Source: Shinella sp. (GTDB taxonomy: Bacteria > Pseudomonadota > Alphaproteobacteria > Rhizobiales > Rhizobiaceae). From it: a stretch of DNA of 37,466 bases. This document shows positions 16,069-24,141 of this stretch, one piece after another. The translations under genes were made by a program, and so were the position numbers. Numbering within the stretch: the first letter of the stretch is position 1; the number at the start of each line of letters is the position of its first letter. The notes beneath the pieces are model-generated. The model saw nothing but the letters and a program-made list of their open reading frames with translations, searched no databases and was not told the DNA's origin. The DNA is taken from positions 1-37,466 of the forward strand of contig QFQX01000042.1 of the NCBI GenBank assembly GCA_003248775.1, in the 5' to 3' direction.

Positions 16069-17391
16069 TCAGCCGACCAGCTTGTTGATGGCCGCTTCGA
16101 CGGTCATCGTCTCACGCGCACCGGTCTTGCGGTCCTTCAGTTCGATTTCGCCATTGGCGACCGAACGCGGACCGGCAATCACCTGGGTCGGCACACCGAT
16201 CAGGTCAGCGGTGGCGAACTTCGTGCCGGCGCGGTCGTCCGTGTCGTCATAGAGCACGTCCTTGCCGGCATTGGAGAGCGCCTGATAGAGCCGCTCGCAG
16301 ACTGCGTCGCACTGTTCGTCGCCGGCCTTCATGTTGATGACCACCGAATCGAACGGAGCGACCGAAGCCGGCCAGATGATTCCGTTCTCGTCATGCGATG
16401 CTTCGATGATGGCGGGAACAAGGCGGGTCGGGCCGATACCGTAGGAACCCATGTGGACAGGATGTTCCTTACCGTCCGGACCCTGGACCTTGGCTCCCAT
16501 CGGCTCGGAATACTTGGTCCCGAAATAGAAGATGTGGCCGACCTCGATGCCGCGCGCGGAAAGGCGTTCGCCTTCCGGGATGGCGTTGAAGGCAGACTCG
16601 TCATGCATTTCCGACGTGGCGGCATAGACCGAGGTCCATTTGTCGAAGATCGCCTGCAGGCCGGCGACATCATCGAAATCAGTGTTTTCGGCAGGAATGT
16701 CGAAATCGACGAATGCCTTGTGGCTGAACACTTCCGATTCACCGGTTTCGGCGAGGATGATGAATTCGTGGCTGTGGTTGCCGCCGATCGGGCCGGTGTC
16801 GGCTCGCATCGGAATGGCGCGCATGCCAAGCCGCGCGAAGGTGCGCAGGTAAGCGACGAACATCTTGTTGTAGGAGTGGATCGCGTCCTCGCGGGTCATG
16901 TCGAAGGAATAGGCATCCTTCATCAGGAACTCACGCGAGCGCATGGTGCCGAAGCGCGGACGGATCTCGTCACGGAACTTCAACTGAATGTGATAAAGGT
17001 TCAGCGGCAGGTTCTTGTACGACTTCACGTAGGAACGGAAGATGTCGGTGACCATTTCTTCGTTGGTCGGACCGTAGAGCATCGGACGGTCCTGCCGGTC
17101 CTTGATGCGCAGCATTTCCTTGCCATAGGCCTCATAGCGGCCGCTCTCCTGCCAAAGTTCGGCGGATTGCAGCGTCGGCATCAGAAGTTCGATCGCACCT
17201 GCACGGTTCTGCTCTTCGCGGATGATGCCGTTGACCTTGTCGAGAACCTTCTTGCCGAGCGGCAGCCAGGAATAAATGCCCTGGGACTGCTGACGGACCA
17301 TGCCCGCGCGCAGCATAAGACGGTGAGAGACAATTTCGGCTTCCTTCGGGTTTTCCTTCAGGATCGGCAAGAAGTAGCGCGACAGACGCAT
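16069..17391 (-). CDS. proS: Prolyl-tRNA synthetase, short form
   Basis: This 440-residue class II aminoacyl-tRNA synthetase charges tRNA-Pro. The N-terminus (MRLSRYFLPIL), motif 2 region FRDEIRPRFGTMRSREFLMKD and motif 3 GSYGIGPTRLVPAI are clear, and a C-terminal anticodon-binding domain spans about 340-440. The bacterial INS editing domain, which makes the E. coli enzyme about 570 residues long, is absent, as is usual in alphaproteobacteria; editing of Ala-tRNA-Pro is therefore expected in trans. It heads the leftward proS-lolC/E-lolD group. Its promoter must lie in the gene-free stretch to the right but is not clear. Confidence 0.95.
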   Translation of the reverse strand: MRLSRYFLPILKENPKEAEIVSHRLMLRAGMVRQQSQGIYSWLPLGKKVLDKVNGIIREEQNRAGAIELLMPTLQSAELWQESGRYEAYGKEMLRIKDRQDRPMLYGPTNEEMVTDIFRSYVKSYKNLPLNLYHIQLKFRDEIRPRFGTMRSREFLMKDAYSFDMTREDAIHSYNKMFVAYLRTFARLGMRAIPMRADTGPIGGNHSHEFIILAETGESEVFSHKAFVDFDIPAENTDFDDVAGLQAIFDKWTSVYAATSEMHDESAFNAIPEGERLSARGIEVGHIFYFGTKYSEPMGAKVQGPDGKEHPVHMGSYGIGPTRLVPAIIEASHDENGIIWPASVAPFDSVVINMKAGDEQCDAVCERLYQALSNAGKDVLYDDTDDRAGTKFATADLIGVPTQVIAGPRSVANGEIELKDRKTGARETMTVEAAINKLVG

Positions 17392-17689
17392 AACAGGGTT
17401 CCAGACGTTGGTTTTCCCGCCGAACCGGCGGAATCAGCGATGACGAGGGTGTTTCCCGAAGCGTACATAGCGGTTTCCTCACGCGAAGAAAACCCGCATC
17501 GGATGAGGCCAGCCACAGGTTCGACGACCCTTGCCGAACGTCTCCCAGACTGACTGGAAAGGCAGCCAGACGCAGGTTTTATGTCAAAGCTGCGACATTT
17601 GCGTCCGGGGAGATTTTTTTTGGGAACTGTAGCAAAATTGCAAAAAATGTGGTGACAAGGCGCACTTCTTGAGCTAGTTTTAGCTCACA
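17392..17689. other. Gene-free stretch upstream of proS
   Basis: No gene was found. For leftward proS transcription there is a TTGACA at 17587-17582 without a good -10. The plus strand has an eight-T run near 17614-17621 without a clear stem before it, and a 7-bp hairpin TGAGCTA/TAGCTCA at 17670-17687. A weak rightward promoter, GTGACA (17652-17657) with CTAGTT (17674-17679), could feed the candidate RNA to the right. Confidence 0.5.
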
Positions 17690-17833
17690 AAAGAGGCAAG
17701 AAGCTTAAATTCTTGTCTATTTCGCGGTCAAGTCTTGGGAGGATCAGATCTTAGGCGCGCTTGTTCGCAGCCCCTTAATTGGTGAAGGATCACGCGATAA
17801 TTAAAACAAGGTCTTCGGACCTTGTTTTTTTTT
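17690..17833 (+). ncRNA. Candidate small RNA ending at a strong terminator
   Basis: A strong rightward terminator closes a stretch that has no gene on the plus strand. A hairpin CAAGAA-N7-TTCTTG (17697-17715) and an unpaired GGGAGGATCAG segment (about 17738-17748) precede it. The 5' end is a guess from the weak promoter near 17652-17679. The terminator alone might instead serve the leftward DUF1467 unit, which would remove the need for an RNA here. I do not recognise a named rhizobial RNA family. Confidence 0.35.
17803..17833. terminator. Strong rho-independent terminator, usable from both sides
   Basis: AAAACAAGGTC (17803-17813), a TTCG tetraloop and GACCTTGTTTT form a perfect 11-bp stem, followed on the plus strand by a run of nine T (17825-17833). 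On the minus strand TTTTAATT follows the stem, so it can also end the leftward nuo-birA-rnj-mce-DUF1467 transcript. Confidence 0.85.
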
Positions 17834-17884
17834 GCCTTTAAGCGACGTCAGGCGGCCCGCGCCATTGATGGCCGCCCTCTCCCA

Positions 17885-18154
17885 TTAATCGAATTTGGGA
17901 ACGATGTTCGGCAGGCTGTCCATACCGAGACCGAACCACGCAGAGGCTGCATACCAACCTCCAAAGATTACGCCTGAAACCAGCGTCGTCCACAGCACGA
18001 CCCTGCCGCCACGAAAATGAGCCGGAGCGCTTTCGATGCTGCCGGGAACCACCTCTTCGGCCTCGGCCTGCGTCTTCATGCCAATCGGCAGGATAGCAAA
18101 AAGCGTAATCCACCAGATGACGAAATAGACAGCTAGGGCAGAAACGAACTGCAT
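17885..18154 (-). CDS. DUF1467 family membrane protein
   Basis: The 89-residue protein has two hydrophobic spans (about 4-25 and 51-73) separated by a short polar loop. Its N-terminal segment (WWITLFAILPIGMKTQAE) is characteristic of DUF1467, an alphaproteobacterial family of unknown function. It is last in the leftward gene string that begins with nuoA and lies 98 bp after the methylmalonyl-CoA epimerase gene, a common neighbourhood in this group. A strong terminator follows about 50 bp past its stop. Confidence 0.85.
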   Translation of the reverse strand: MQFVSALAVYFVIWWITLFAILPIGMKTQAEAEEVVPGSIESAPAHFRGGRVVLWTTLVSGVIFGGWYAASAWFGLGMDSLPNIVPKFD

Positions 18155-18252
18155 CGATATGGCTCCCGTTTTTCTCCGGGCTCATCGGATCGACCCGGCT
18201 GTTGACGAAATATAGGCCAGCGCGGGCCCGCGAGCAAACGGAAGAGGGTCGA

Positions 18253-18657
18253 TCAGACCTGTTCGAGTTCGATCAGCGTACCGTAGAAGTCTTTCGGATG
18301 CAGGAAAAGCACCGGCTTGCCATGAGCGCCAATCTTCGGTTCGCCACCACCCAGAACACGAGCGCCACCACCTGCGAGCTGGTCACGGGCGGCCAGGATA
18401 TCCTCGACCTCGTAGCAGATGTGATGCATGCCGCCGCCGGGATTCTTCGCCAGGAAGGCAGCAATCGGCGAATCTGCGCCGAGCGGTTCCAGCAGCTCGA
18501 TCTTGGTATTCGGCAGTTCTACGAAGACAGCCGTCACGCCATGTTCAGGCAAAGCCTGTGGTTCGGAGACGCGGGCTCCGAGAGTATCGCGATAGGAAGC
18601 TGTTGCGGCTGCCAGATCCGGTACGGCGATGGCGACGTGGTTTACTCGTCCGAGCAT
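18253..18657 (-). CDS. mce: Methylmalonyl-CoA epimerase
   Basis: The 134-residue protein is a two-module glyoxalase/VOC-fold enzyme that interconverts (S)- and (R)-methylmalonyl-CoA in the propionyl-CoA to succinyl-CoA route. Likely metal ligands are H7 in VNHVAIAV, H78 or H79 in MHHICYEV, and E130 or E132 in GTLIELEQ. Length and motifs fit the epimerase rather than lactoylglutathione lyase. It follows rnj by 58 bp on the same strand. The nearby biotin ligase BirA would activate propionyl-CoA carboxylase, the preceding enzyme in the pathway, which may explain their linkage (inference). Confidence 0.9.
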   Translation of the reverse strand: MLGRVNHVAIAVPDLAAATASYRDTLGARVSEPQALPEHGVTAVFVELPNTKIELLEPLGADSPIAAFLAKNPGGGMHHICYEVEDILAARDQLAGGGARVLGGGEPKIGAHGKPVLFLHPKDFYGTLIELEQV

Positions 18658-18715
18658 GACAATCTCCTGAATGTGAAGCGGCGCGAACCTATACCAGCGC
18701 GGCGGCGCCCGTCAC

Positions 18716-20383
18716 TCAGACTTTCGTCACGAACACGGTGACGATCGGCTTCTTGCCCCACGCCTCGTTGGCGGTTCCGCGCACGGCACGACGAATGGCT
18801 TCGCGCAGGGTGTCGAGATCCTTGCGGCGCGCCCTCGGAATGCTCTCCACAGCGCCGAGAACGGCGTCATAGAGCGTATCCTCCATGGATTCGCCCTCGT
18901 CGTCGTATTCCGGCAAACCGAAAGGAACGACGTCGGGGTCGCCCACGAACTCGTAGCGGCTGTCAAGCAGGACGTTGACCGCGACATGGCCAACATAGGA
19001 GAGCTTGCGACGGTTGGAGATGCCCATTTCGTCGAGATCGCCGAGCAGCTTGCCATCCTTGTAGATGCGGCCGAACGGCGCCTGATCGATCACCTCAGCG
19101 GGACCGGGTGCGAGACGCAGGACGTCGCCGTTACGAACGCGCGGCACGGTCTTGATGCCGGACTGAAGGCCGAGCTCCATCTGCGCCATGAGATGCGCGG
19201 CTTCGCCATGAACGGGCACGAGGATCTGCGGCCGGGTCCATTCGTACATCTGCTGAAGCTCGTTGCGACGCGGATGTCCCGAGACATGCACCAGCGCTTC
19301 GCTGTCGGTAACGATATGGATGCCCTGCTCCACCAGCCCGTTCTTGATCTCGAGGATTGCCTTTTCGTTGCCGGGAATGGTGCGCGAGGAGAAGACGACG
19401 GTGTCGCCCGACGTCAGCGCGACATGGCGCATCTCGTCGCGGGAAATCTTGGCGAGCGCTGCACGCGACTCCCCTTGGGAACCAGTCAGGATGATGACGA
19501 CCTTGTCGCGCGGAATGAAGCCGAACTCGTCCTCCGCGATGAAGGGCTTGAGGCCTTCCATCAGGCCGAGATCGTTGGCGACCGCGACGACACGCTTAAG
19601 CGAGCTGCCGAGCAACAGCACTTCGCGGCCGGCAGCTTCTGCAGCCTGGGCGATGGAGCGGATGCGGCCGACATTGGACGAGAAGGTGGTGATCGCCACC
19701 CGCCCTTCAGCGGTCTCGATGATCTTGCGCAGGCCCTCGGACACTTCTTCTTCCGAGGGAGAAACGCCGTCGCGCATGGAGTTGGTGCTGTCGCACAACA
19801 GGGCCAGAACGCCCTCGTCGCCAATGGCGCGGAATCGGGCTTCGTCGGTCAGCGGACCGAGAGACGGATTGTGGTCGATCTTCCAGTCGCCGGTATGGAC
19901 GACATTGCCCAGCGGCGTGCGGATCACCAGCGACATCGGTTCCGGGATCGAATGGTTGACGCCGACGGCTTCGATGGAGAACGGACCGACATTGATGACG
20001 TCACCAGCCTTGAAAGGTGTCACGGGGATATCGGCGCGAGATCCTTCATAGTCCCGCTTGGCTTCCAGCATGCCCGCCGTGAAGCCAGACGCGTAGACCG
20101 GCACGTTGAGGCCCGGCCAGATGTCGTTCAAGCCACCGTAGTGGTCCTCATGAGCATGGGTGATGATGATCGCCTTGAGGTTCTTCTTCTCGGCCTCGAT
20201 ATAGCTGATATCGGGCAGGACGAGATCGACGCCCGGCAATTCCGGTCCGGGAAAGGTGACGCCGCAATCGACCATGATCCACTGCCGGTTTGACGGCGTT
20301 CCATAGCCGTAAAGCGCCAGGTTCATGCCGATTTCGCCCACACCGCCCAGCGGCAGAAATACCAGTTCTTCGTTCTTCGCCAT
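18716..20383 (-). CDS. rnj: Ribonuclease J
   Basis: The 555-residue beta-CASP metallo-beta-lactamase has the zinc motif HAHEDH (H76, H78, D80, H81), a VHTGDWKID segment with further ligands, and the beta-CASP region with HVSGHPRRNEL. RNase J is a 5'-to-3' exonuclease and endonuclease. In alphaproteobacteria it processes 16S and 23S rRNA ends and takes part in mRNA decay alongside RNase E. The length is typical. It begins 18 bp after birA on the same strand. Alphaproteobacteria usually have one rnj gene, so this is probably the only copy. Confidence 0.93.
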   Translation of the reverse strand: MAKNEELVFLPLGGVGEIGMNLALYGYGTPSNRQWIMVDCGVTFPGPELPGVDLVLPDISYIEAEKKNLKAIIITHAHEDHYGGLNDIWPGLNVPVYASGFTAGMLEAKRDYEGSRADIPVTPFKAGDVINVGPFSIEAVGVNHSIPEPMSLVIRTPLGNVVHTGDWKIDHNPSLGPLTDEARFRAIGDEGVLALLCDSTNSMRDGVSPSEEEVSEGLRKIIETAEGRVAITTFSSNVGRIRSIAQAAEAAGREVLLLGSSLKRVVAVANDLGLMEGLKPFIAEDEFGFIPRDKVVIILTGSQGESRAALAKISRDEMRHVALTSGDTVVFSSRTIPGNEKAILEIKNGLVEQGIHIVTDSEALVHVSGHPRRNELQQMYEWTRPQILVPVHGEAAHLMAQMELGLQSGIKTVPRVRNGDVLRLAPGPAEVIDQAPFGRIYKDGKLLGDLDEMGISNRRKLSYVGHVAVNVLLDSRYEFVGDPDVVPFGLPEYDDEGESMEDTLYDAVLGAVESIPRARRKDLDTLREAIRRAVRGTANEAWGKKPIVTVFVTKV

Positions 20384-20401
20384 TACTCTTCTAATTCCAT
20401 C

Positions 20402-21169
20402 TCACCCGAAAAAAACATCGCCGGCGGCGATCGCCATGTGCCCGTCAGGACCACGGTCGAGTATCAACATTCCCTTATCATCGATTCCGGCAAAGTGGCC
20501 GGAAATCGAACGGTCCGGCAGGTTTACCGTGATTTTTTCGCCGATCCCGCAGGCGACCTTACGCCACAGCGCGACGACATCGGCGATGCCGCGCCCCCGG
20601 TCCCAGATCGCCAGAACATCCGCCATTTCCGAGAAGAGGTGGGCAAATAGCACTTGCGGCGCGACAGCCGCGCCATTCTCCGCCAGACACGTCACGGGAT
20701 AGGCCGGAGCATCCGGCTTGTTGGCGATATTGATGCCGATACCGATCACCAGCGCCTGCCGGCCATCGGTCAGCCTCTCACTTTCCAGGAGAATGCCGCA
20801 GGTCTTCTGCCGGCCAATCAGGATGTCGTTCGGCCACTTGACCTCAAGCGGCGGCGCACCTGCCGGCAGCACATGACGGATCGCACCATGCACGGCAAGC
20901 GCGACCGCAAGCGGCAGCGATGTCAGCCGCTCCATCGGCGCGGGATCGATCAGAAGCAGCGACGCATAGAGATTACCGGGCTCGGACATCCACGGCCGAC
21001 CCCGGCGTCCACGACCGCCGCTCTGGCTTTCGGCGGTGATCCACAGAAAACCGAAATCGCCCGCGCGAGCGCGGGCGAGACATTCCGTATTGGTCGACGC
21101 AACGGCGCCGAGCGCCTCATGCCGGAAATCGTCGAGCGAGACCCGGCCCTCTTTGCCAGCCACGCTCAA
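20402..21169 (-). CDS. birA: Biotin--[acetyl-CoA-carboxylase] ligase, monofunctional
   Basis: The 255-residue protein attaches biotin to carboxylase carrier proteins through biotinyl-AMP. It has the ASTNTE start, the biotinyl-AMP loop GGRGRRGRPW (51-60) and the conserved KWPNDILIG (110-118, K110). The N-terminal winged-helix repressor domain of E. coli BirA is missing, so it should be an enzyme only. There is no ATG at the front: a TTG at 21169 overlaps the nuoN stop (TTGA), and a GTG at 21163 is the alternative, so translation is probably coupled to nuoN. It lies at the 3' end of the nuo genes, as in many alphaproteobacteria. Confidence 0.92.
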   Translation of the reverse strand: MSVAGKEGRVSLDDFRHEALGAVASTNTECLARARAGDFGFLWITAESQSGGRGRRGRPWMSEPGNLYASLLLIDPAPMERLTSLPLAVALAVHGAIRHVLPAGAPPLEVKWPNDILIGRQKTCGILLESERLTDGRQALVIGIGINIANKPDAPAYPVTCLAENGAAVAPQVLFAHLFSEMADVLAIWDRGRGIADVVALWRKVACGIGEKITVNLPDRSISGHFAGIDDKGMLILDRGPDGHMAIAAGDVFFG

Positions 21170-22611
21170 TTAAAGAGCGTCTTGGCTGCGGCCTCCGCAG
21201 CGGTGCCGAGCGGACCACCGAAGAGAACATAACCGACGACGAACAGGCCGGACAGACCGAAGACGAGACGAAGCTCGCCAGCGATCCGGGTGAATTCACC
21301 CTTGGCTTCGTCGAACCACATGACCTTCACCACGCGGAGGTAATAGAAGCAGCCGACGACCGACGACAGCACACCGATGATGGCCAGAGCGTAGAGCTTG
21401 GCTTCGATGGCGGCAACGAAAACGAAGTACTTCCCGAAGAAGCCTGCGAGCGGCGGGATACCGGCCAGCGAGAACATCAGGGCGGTGAGCACGAAGGCCA
21501 TGAAAGGCTTGGTTGTCGAAAGACCGGCGAGATCGTCGATGTTCTCGACGTTACCGCCTTCCTTGCGACGCATGGCCATGATGCAGGCGAAGGTGCCGAG
21601 CGTCATGAACAGGTAGATCATCATGTAGACGATGACACCGGTAACACCGGTCTCGTTGCCTGCCGCGAGACCAACAAGCGCGTAACCCATGTGACCGATA
21701 GACGAATAAGCCATCAGTCGCTTGATGTTGCGCTGGCCGATCGCGGCGAAGGAGCCGAGCAGCATGGAGGCAATCGAGATAAAGACGATGATCTGCTGCC
21801 ACTGGTCGAAGATCGGCTGGAAGGCATCGATGACGATACGCACCAGGATCGCCATGGCGCCGATCTTCGGGGCTGCGGCCAGGAATGCGGTGACCGGGGT
21901 CGGCGCGCCTTCGTAAACGTCCGGCGTCCACATGTGGAACGGCACGGCCGAGATCTTGAATGCGAGACCAGCGAGCACGAAGACGAGACCGAAGACCACG
22001 CCGAGCGAAGCACCGCCGTTTGCCAGCACGCCGGCGATTTCGGCAAAGCCGATATTGCCGGTAAAGCCATACACCAGCGACATGCCGTAGAGCAGCATAC
22101 CCGAGGACAGAGCGCCGAGAACGAAGTACTTCAGGCCGGCTTCCGTCGAGCGCAGGCTGTCACGATTGATCGCAGCGACGACGTAGAGCGCCAGCGACTG
22201 AAGCTCGAGCGACAGGTAGAGGGAAATCAGGTTGTTGGCGGAGATCATCAGCATGACGCCGAGCGTCGCCAGAACCAGCAGGACCGGGAATTCGAACTTG
22301 TCGAGATGATCGAAGCGGGCGTGGCCGACGGCCATGATCATCGCAGTGATCGAACCGATCAGTGCCAGCACCTTCATGAAGCGGGCATAGCCGTCCGCGA
22401 CGTAGGCGCCGCCGAAGGCGGAACCTTCGGCCGGCACCAGCACCAGCCAGACGCCGGAGATGATGAGCAATGCCACGGCGAGGCCGGTTACCGTCGTCGC
22501 CGACTTTTCGCCAGCGAAGACACCGATCATGAGCAACGCCAGGGCGCCAACCGCGAGGATCAGTTCCGGCGTGACCAGATGCAGACTTGCAAGGAGTGTT
22601 TCAGCGGTCAT
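21166..22611 (-). CDS. nuoN: NADH-quinone oxidoreductase subunit N
   Basis: The 481-residue antiporter-like subunit of the complex I membrane arm has about 14 spans. The proton-channel segments LISLYLSLELQSLALYVV, SAVPFHMWTPDVYEGAP and LMAYSSIGHMGYALVG contain the conserved charged and histidine residues. ATG 22611 is preferred to an upstream in-frame TTG at 22617 because AGGA lies at a good distance. It starts 18 bp after nuoM and its stop overlaps the start of birA. Confidence 0.95.
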   Translation of the reverse strand: MTAETLLASLHLVTPELILAVGALALLMIGVFAGEKSATTVTGLAVALLIISGVWLVLVPAEGSAFGGAYVADGYARFMKVLALIGSITAMIMAVGHARFDHLDKFEFPVLLVLATLGVMLMISANNLISLYLSLELQSLALYVVAAINRDSLRSTEAGLKYFVLGALSSGMLLYGMSLVYGFTGNIGFAEIAGVLANGGASLGVVFGLVFVLAGLAFKISAVPFHMWTPDVYEGAPTPVTAFLAAAPKIGAMAILVRIVIDAFQPIFDQWQQIIVFISIASMLLGSFAAIGQRNIKRLMAYSSIGHMGYALVGLAAGNETGVTGVIVYMMIYLFMTLGTFACIMAMRRKEGGNVENIDDLAGLSTTKPFMAFVLTALMFSLAGIPPLAGFFGKYFVFVAAIEAKLYALAIIGVLSSVVGCFYYLRVVKVMWFDEAKGEFTRIAGELRLVFGLSGLFVVGYVLFGGPLGTAAEAAAKTLFN

Positions 22612-22629
22612 GTCCAAGGGATCCTGTCG

Positions 22630-24141
22630 TCAGTTCACTGCAAGCGCCACGTTACGTGCCGCCTCGATAGCCGTGGAATAGTTGTTCACCAAAAGCTCCA
22701 CTGACGCAGCCGTCGCATCGAAGATCGGAGCCGGATAGACGCCGAAGAAGATGGTGAGCGCGATCAGCGGATAAAGGATCAGTTTCTCGCGGAGCGAAAG
22801 ATCCAGCATAGCCTTCAGGCTGTTCTTCTCAAGCGCGCCGAACACGACCCGGCGATACAGCCAGAGCGAGTAGCCAGCCGAGAGGATAACACCGGTGGCA
22901 GCGAACAGCGCAACCCAGGTGTTGGCGCGGAATACGCCGATCAGGGTCAGGAATTCGCCGATGAAGCCGGAAGTGCCCGGAAGACCGACGTTGGCCATGG
23001 TGAAGATCATGAAGGCGACGGCGTATTTCGGCATGTTGTTGACGAGGCCACCATAAGCCGCGATGTCGCGGGTATGAAGACGGTCGTAGATCACGCCGAC
23101 GCAGAAGAAGAGCGCGGCCGAAACGAAGCCGTGGCTGATCATCTGGAAGATCGCGCCCTGCACGCCCTGCGTATTGGCGGCAAAGGTACCCATGGTCACA
23201 TAGCCCATGTGCGCAACCGACGAATAGGCAATCACCTTCTTCATATCTTCCTGCATCAGCGCCACCAGCGAGGTATAGATGATGGCAATAACAGAGAGCG
23301 TGAAGACCAGCGGCGCAAAGTAGTCGGATGCGAGCGGGAACATCGGGAGCGAGAAGCGTAGCATGCCGTAGCCGCCGAGCTTCAGCAGGATACCGGCCAG
23401 GATCATCGAGCCTGCGGTCGGTGCCTGAACGTGCGCATCCGGAAGCCAGGTATGAACCGGCCACATCGGCATCTTCACGGCAAAGGAAGCGAAGAAAGCA
23501 AGCCACAGCCATGTCTGCATGCCGGCCGGGAACTTGTGGCCGAGGAGCAGCGTGATGTCCGTCGTGCCGGCATCCCAGTACATTGCCATGATGGCGAGCA
23601 GCATCAGAACCGAGCCGAGCAGCGTGTAGAGGAAGAACTTGTAGGATGCGTAGACACGATCCTTGCCACCCCAGACGCCGATGATGATGAACATCGGAAT
23701 CAGGCCTGCTTCGAAGAACACGTAGAAGAGAACGATGTCCAGCGAGACGAAGACGCCGATCATCAGCGTCTCGAGCAGCAGGAAGGCGATCATGTATTCC
23801 TTGATGCGCTTCTCGACCGAGAGCCAGCTTGCCAGGATGCAGAACGGCATCAGCAGCGTGGTCAGGATGACGAAGAGCATCGAAATGCCGTCGACGCCGA
23901 CATGATAGGAAATGCCGGTAGCGAGCCATTCATGCTTCTCGACCATCTGGAAGCCGGGGTTCGAATTGTCGAACCCGATCCAGATGAAGAGCGACACCAC
24001 GAAGGTGAATACCGTTGTCAGCAACGAAACGTTGAGAATGTTGCGGCGACCCTGGGCAGAATCCTGACGCGTCAGGAGCAGGAGCACAATGCCGACGAGC
24101 GGCAGAAAGGTGACCGTCGAGAGAATAGGCCAGTCGGTCAT
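22630..24141 (-). CDS. nuoM: NADH-quinone oxidoreductase subunit M
   Basis: The 503-residue antiporter-like proton-translocating subunit of complex I carries the conserved FEAGLIPMFIIIGVWGG segment with its channel glutamate and the MWPVHTWLPDAHVQAPTAGS segment with TM7-8 features. IAYSSVAHMGYVTMG follows. The start ATG overlaps the nuoL stop by one base (TGATG), which indicates translational coupling. Length and about 14 spans are normal for the family. Confidence 0.95.
   Translation of the reverse strand: MTDWPILSTVTFLPLVGIVLLLLTRQDSAQGRRNILNVSLLTTVFTFVVSLFIWIGFDNSNPGFQMVEKHEWLATGISYHVGVDGISMLFVILTTLLMPFCILASWLSVEKRIKEYMIAFLLLETLMIGVFVSLDIVLFYVFFEAGLIPMFIIIGVWGGKDRVYASYKFFLYTLLGSVLMLLAIMAMYWDAGTTDITLLLGHKFPAGMQTWLWLAFFASFAVKMPMWPVHTWLPDAHVQAPTAGSMILAGILLKLGGYGMLRFSLPMFPLASDYFAPLVFTLSVIAIIYTSLVALMQEDMKKVIAYSSVAHMGYVTMGTFAANTQGVQGAIFQMISHGFVSAALFFCVGVIYDRLHTRDIAAYGGLVNNMPKYAVAFMIFTMANVGLPGTSGFIGEFLTLIGVFRANTWVALFAATGVILSAGYSLWLYRRVVFGALEKNSLKAMLDLSLREKLILYPLIALTIFFGVYPAPIFDATAASVELLVNNYSTAIEAARNVALAVN

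Noticed and set aside
15793..17553. A 586-codon open frame on the plus strand opposite proS and the lolC/E start
   Set aside because: It is antisense to clearly conserved genes, has biased composition and no family resemblance.
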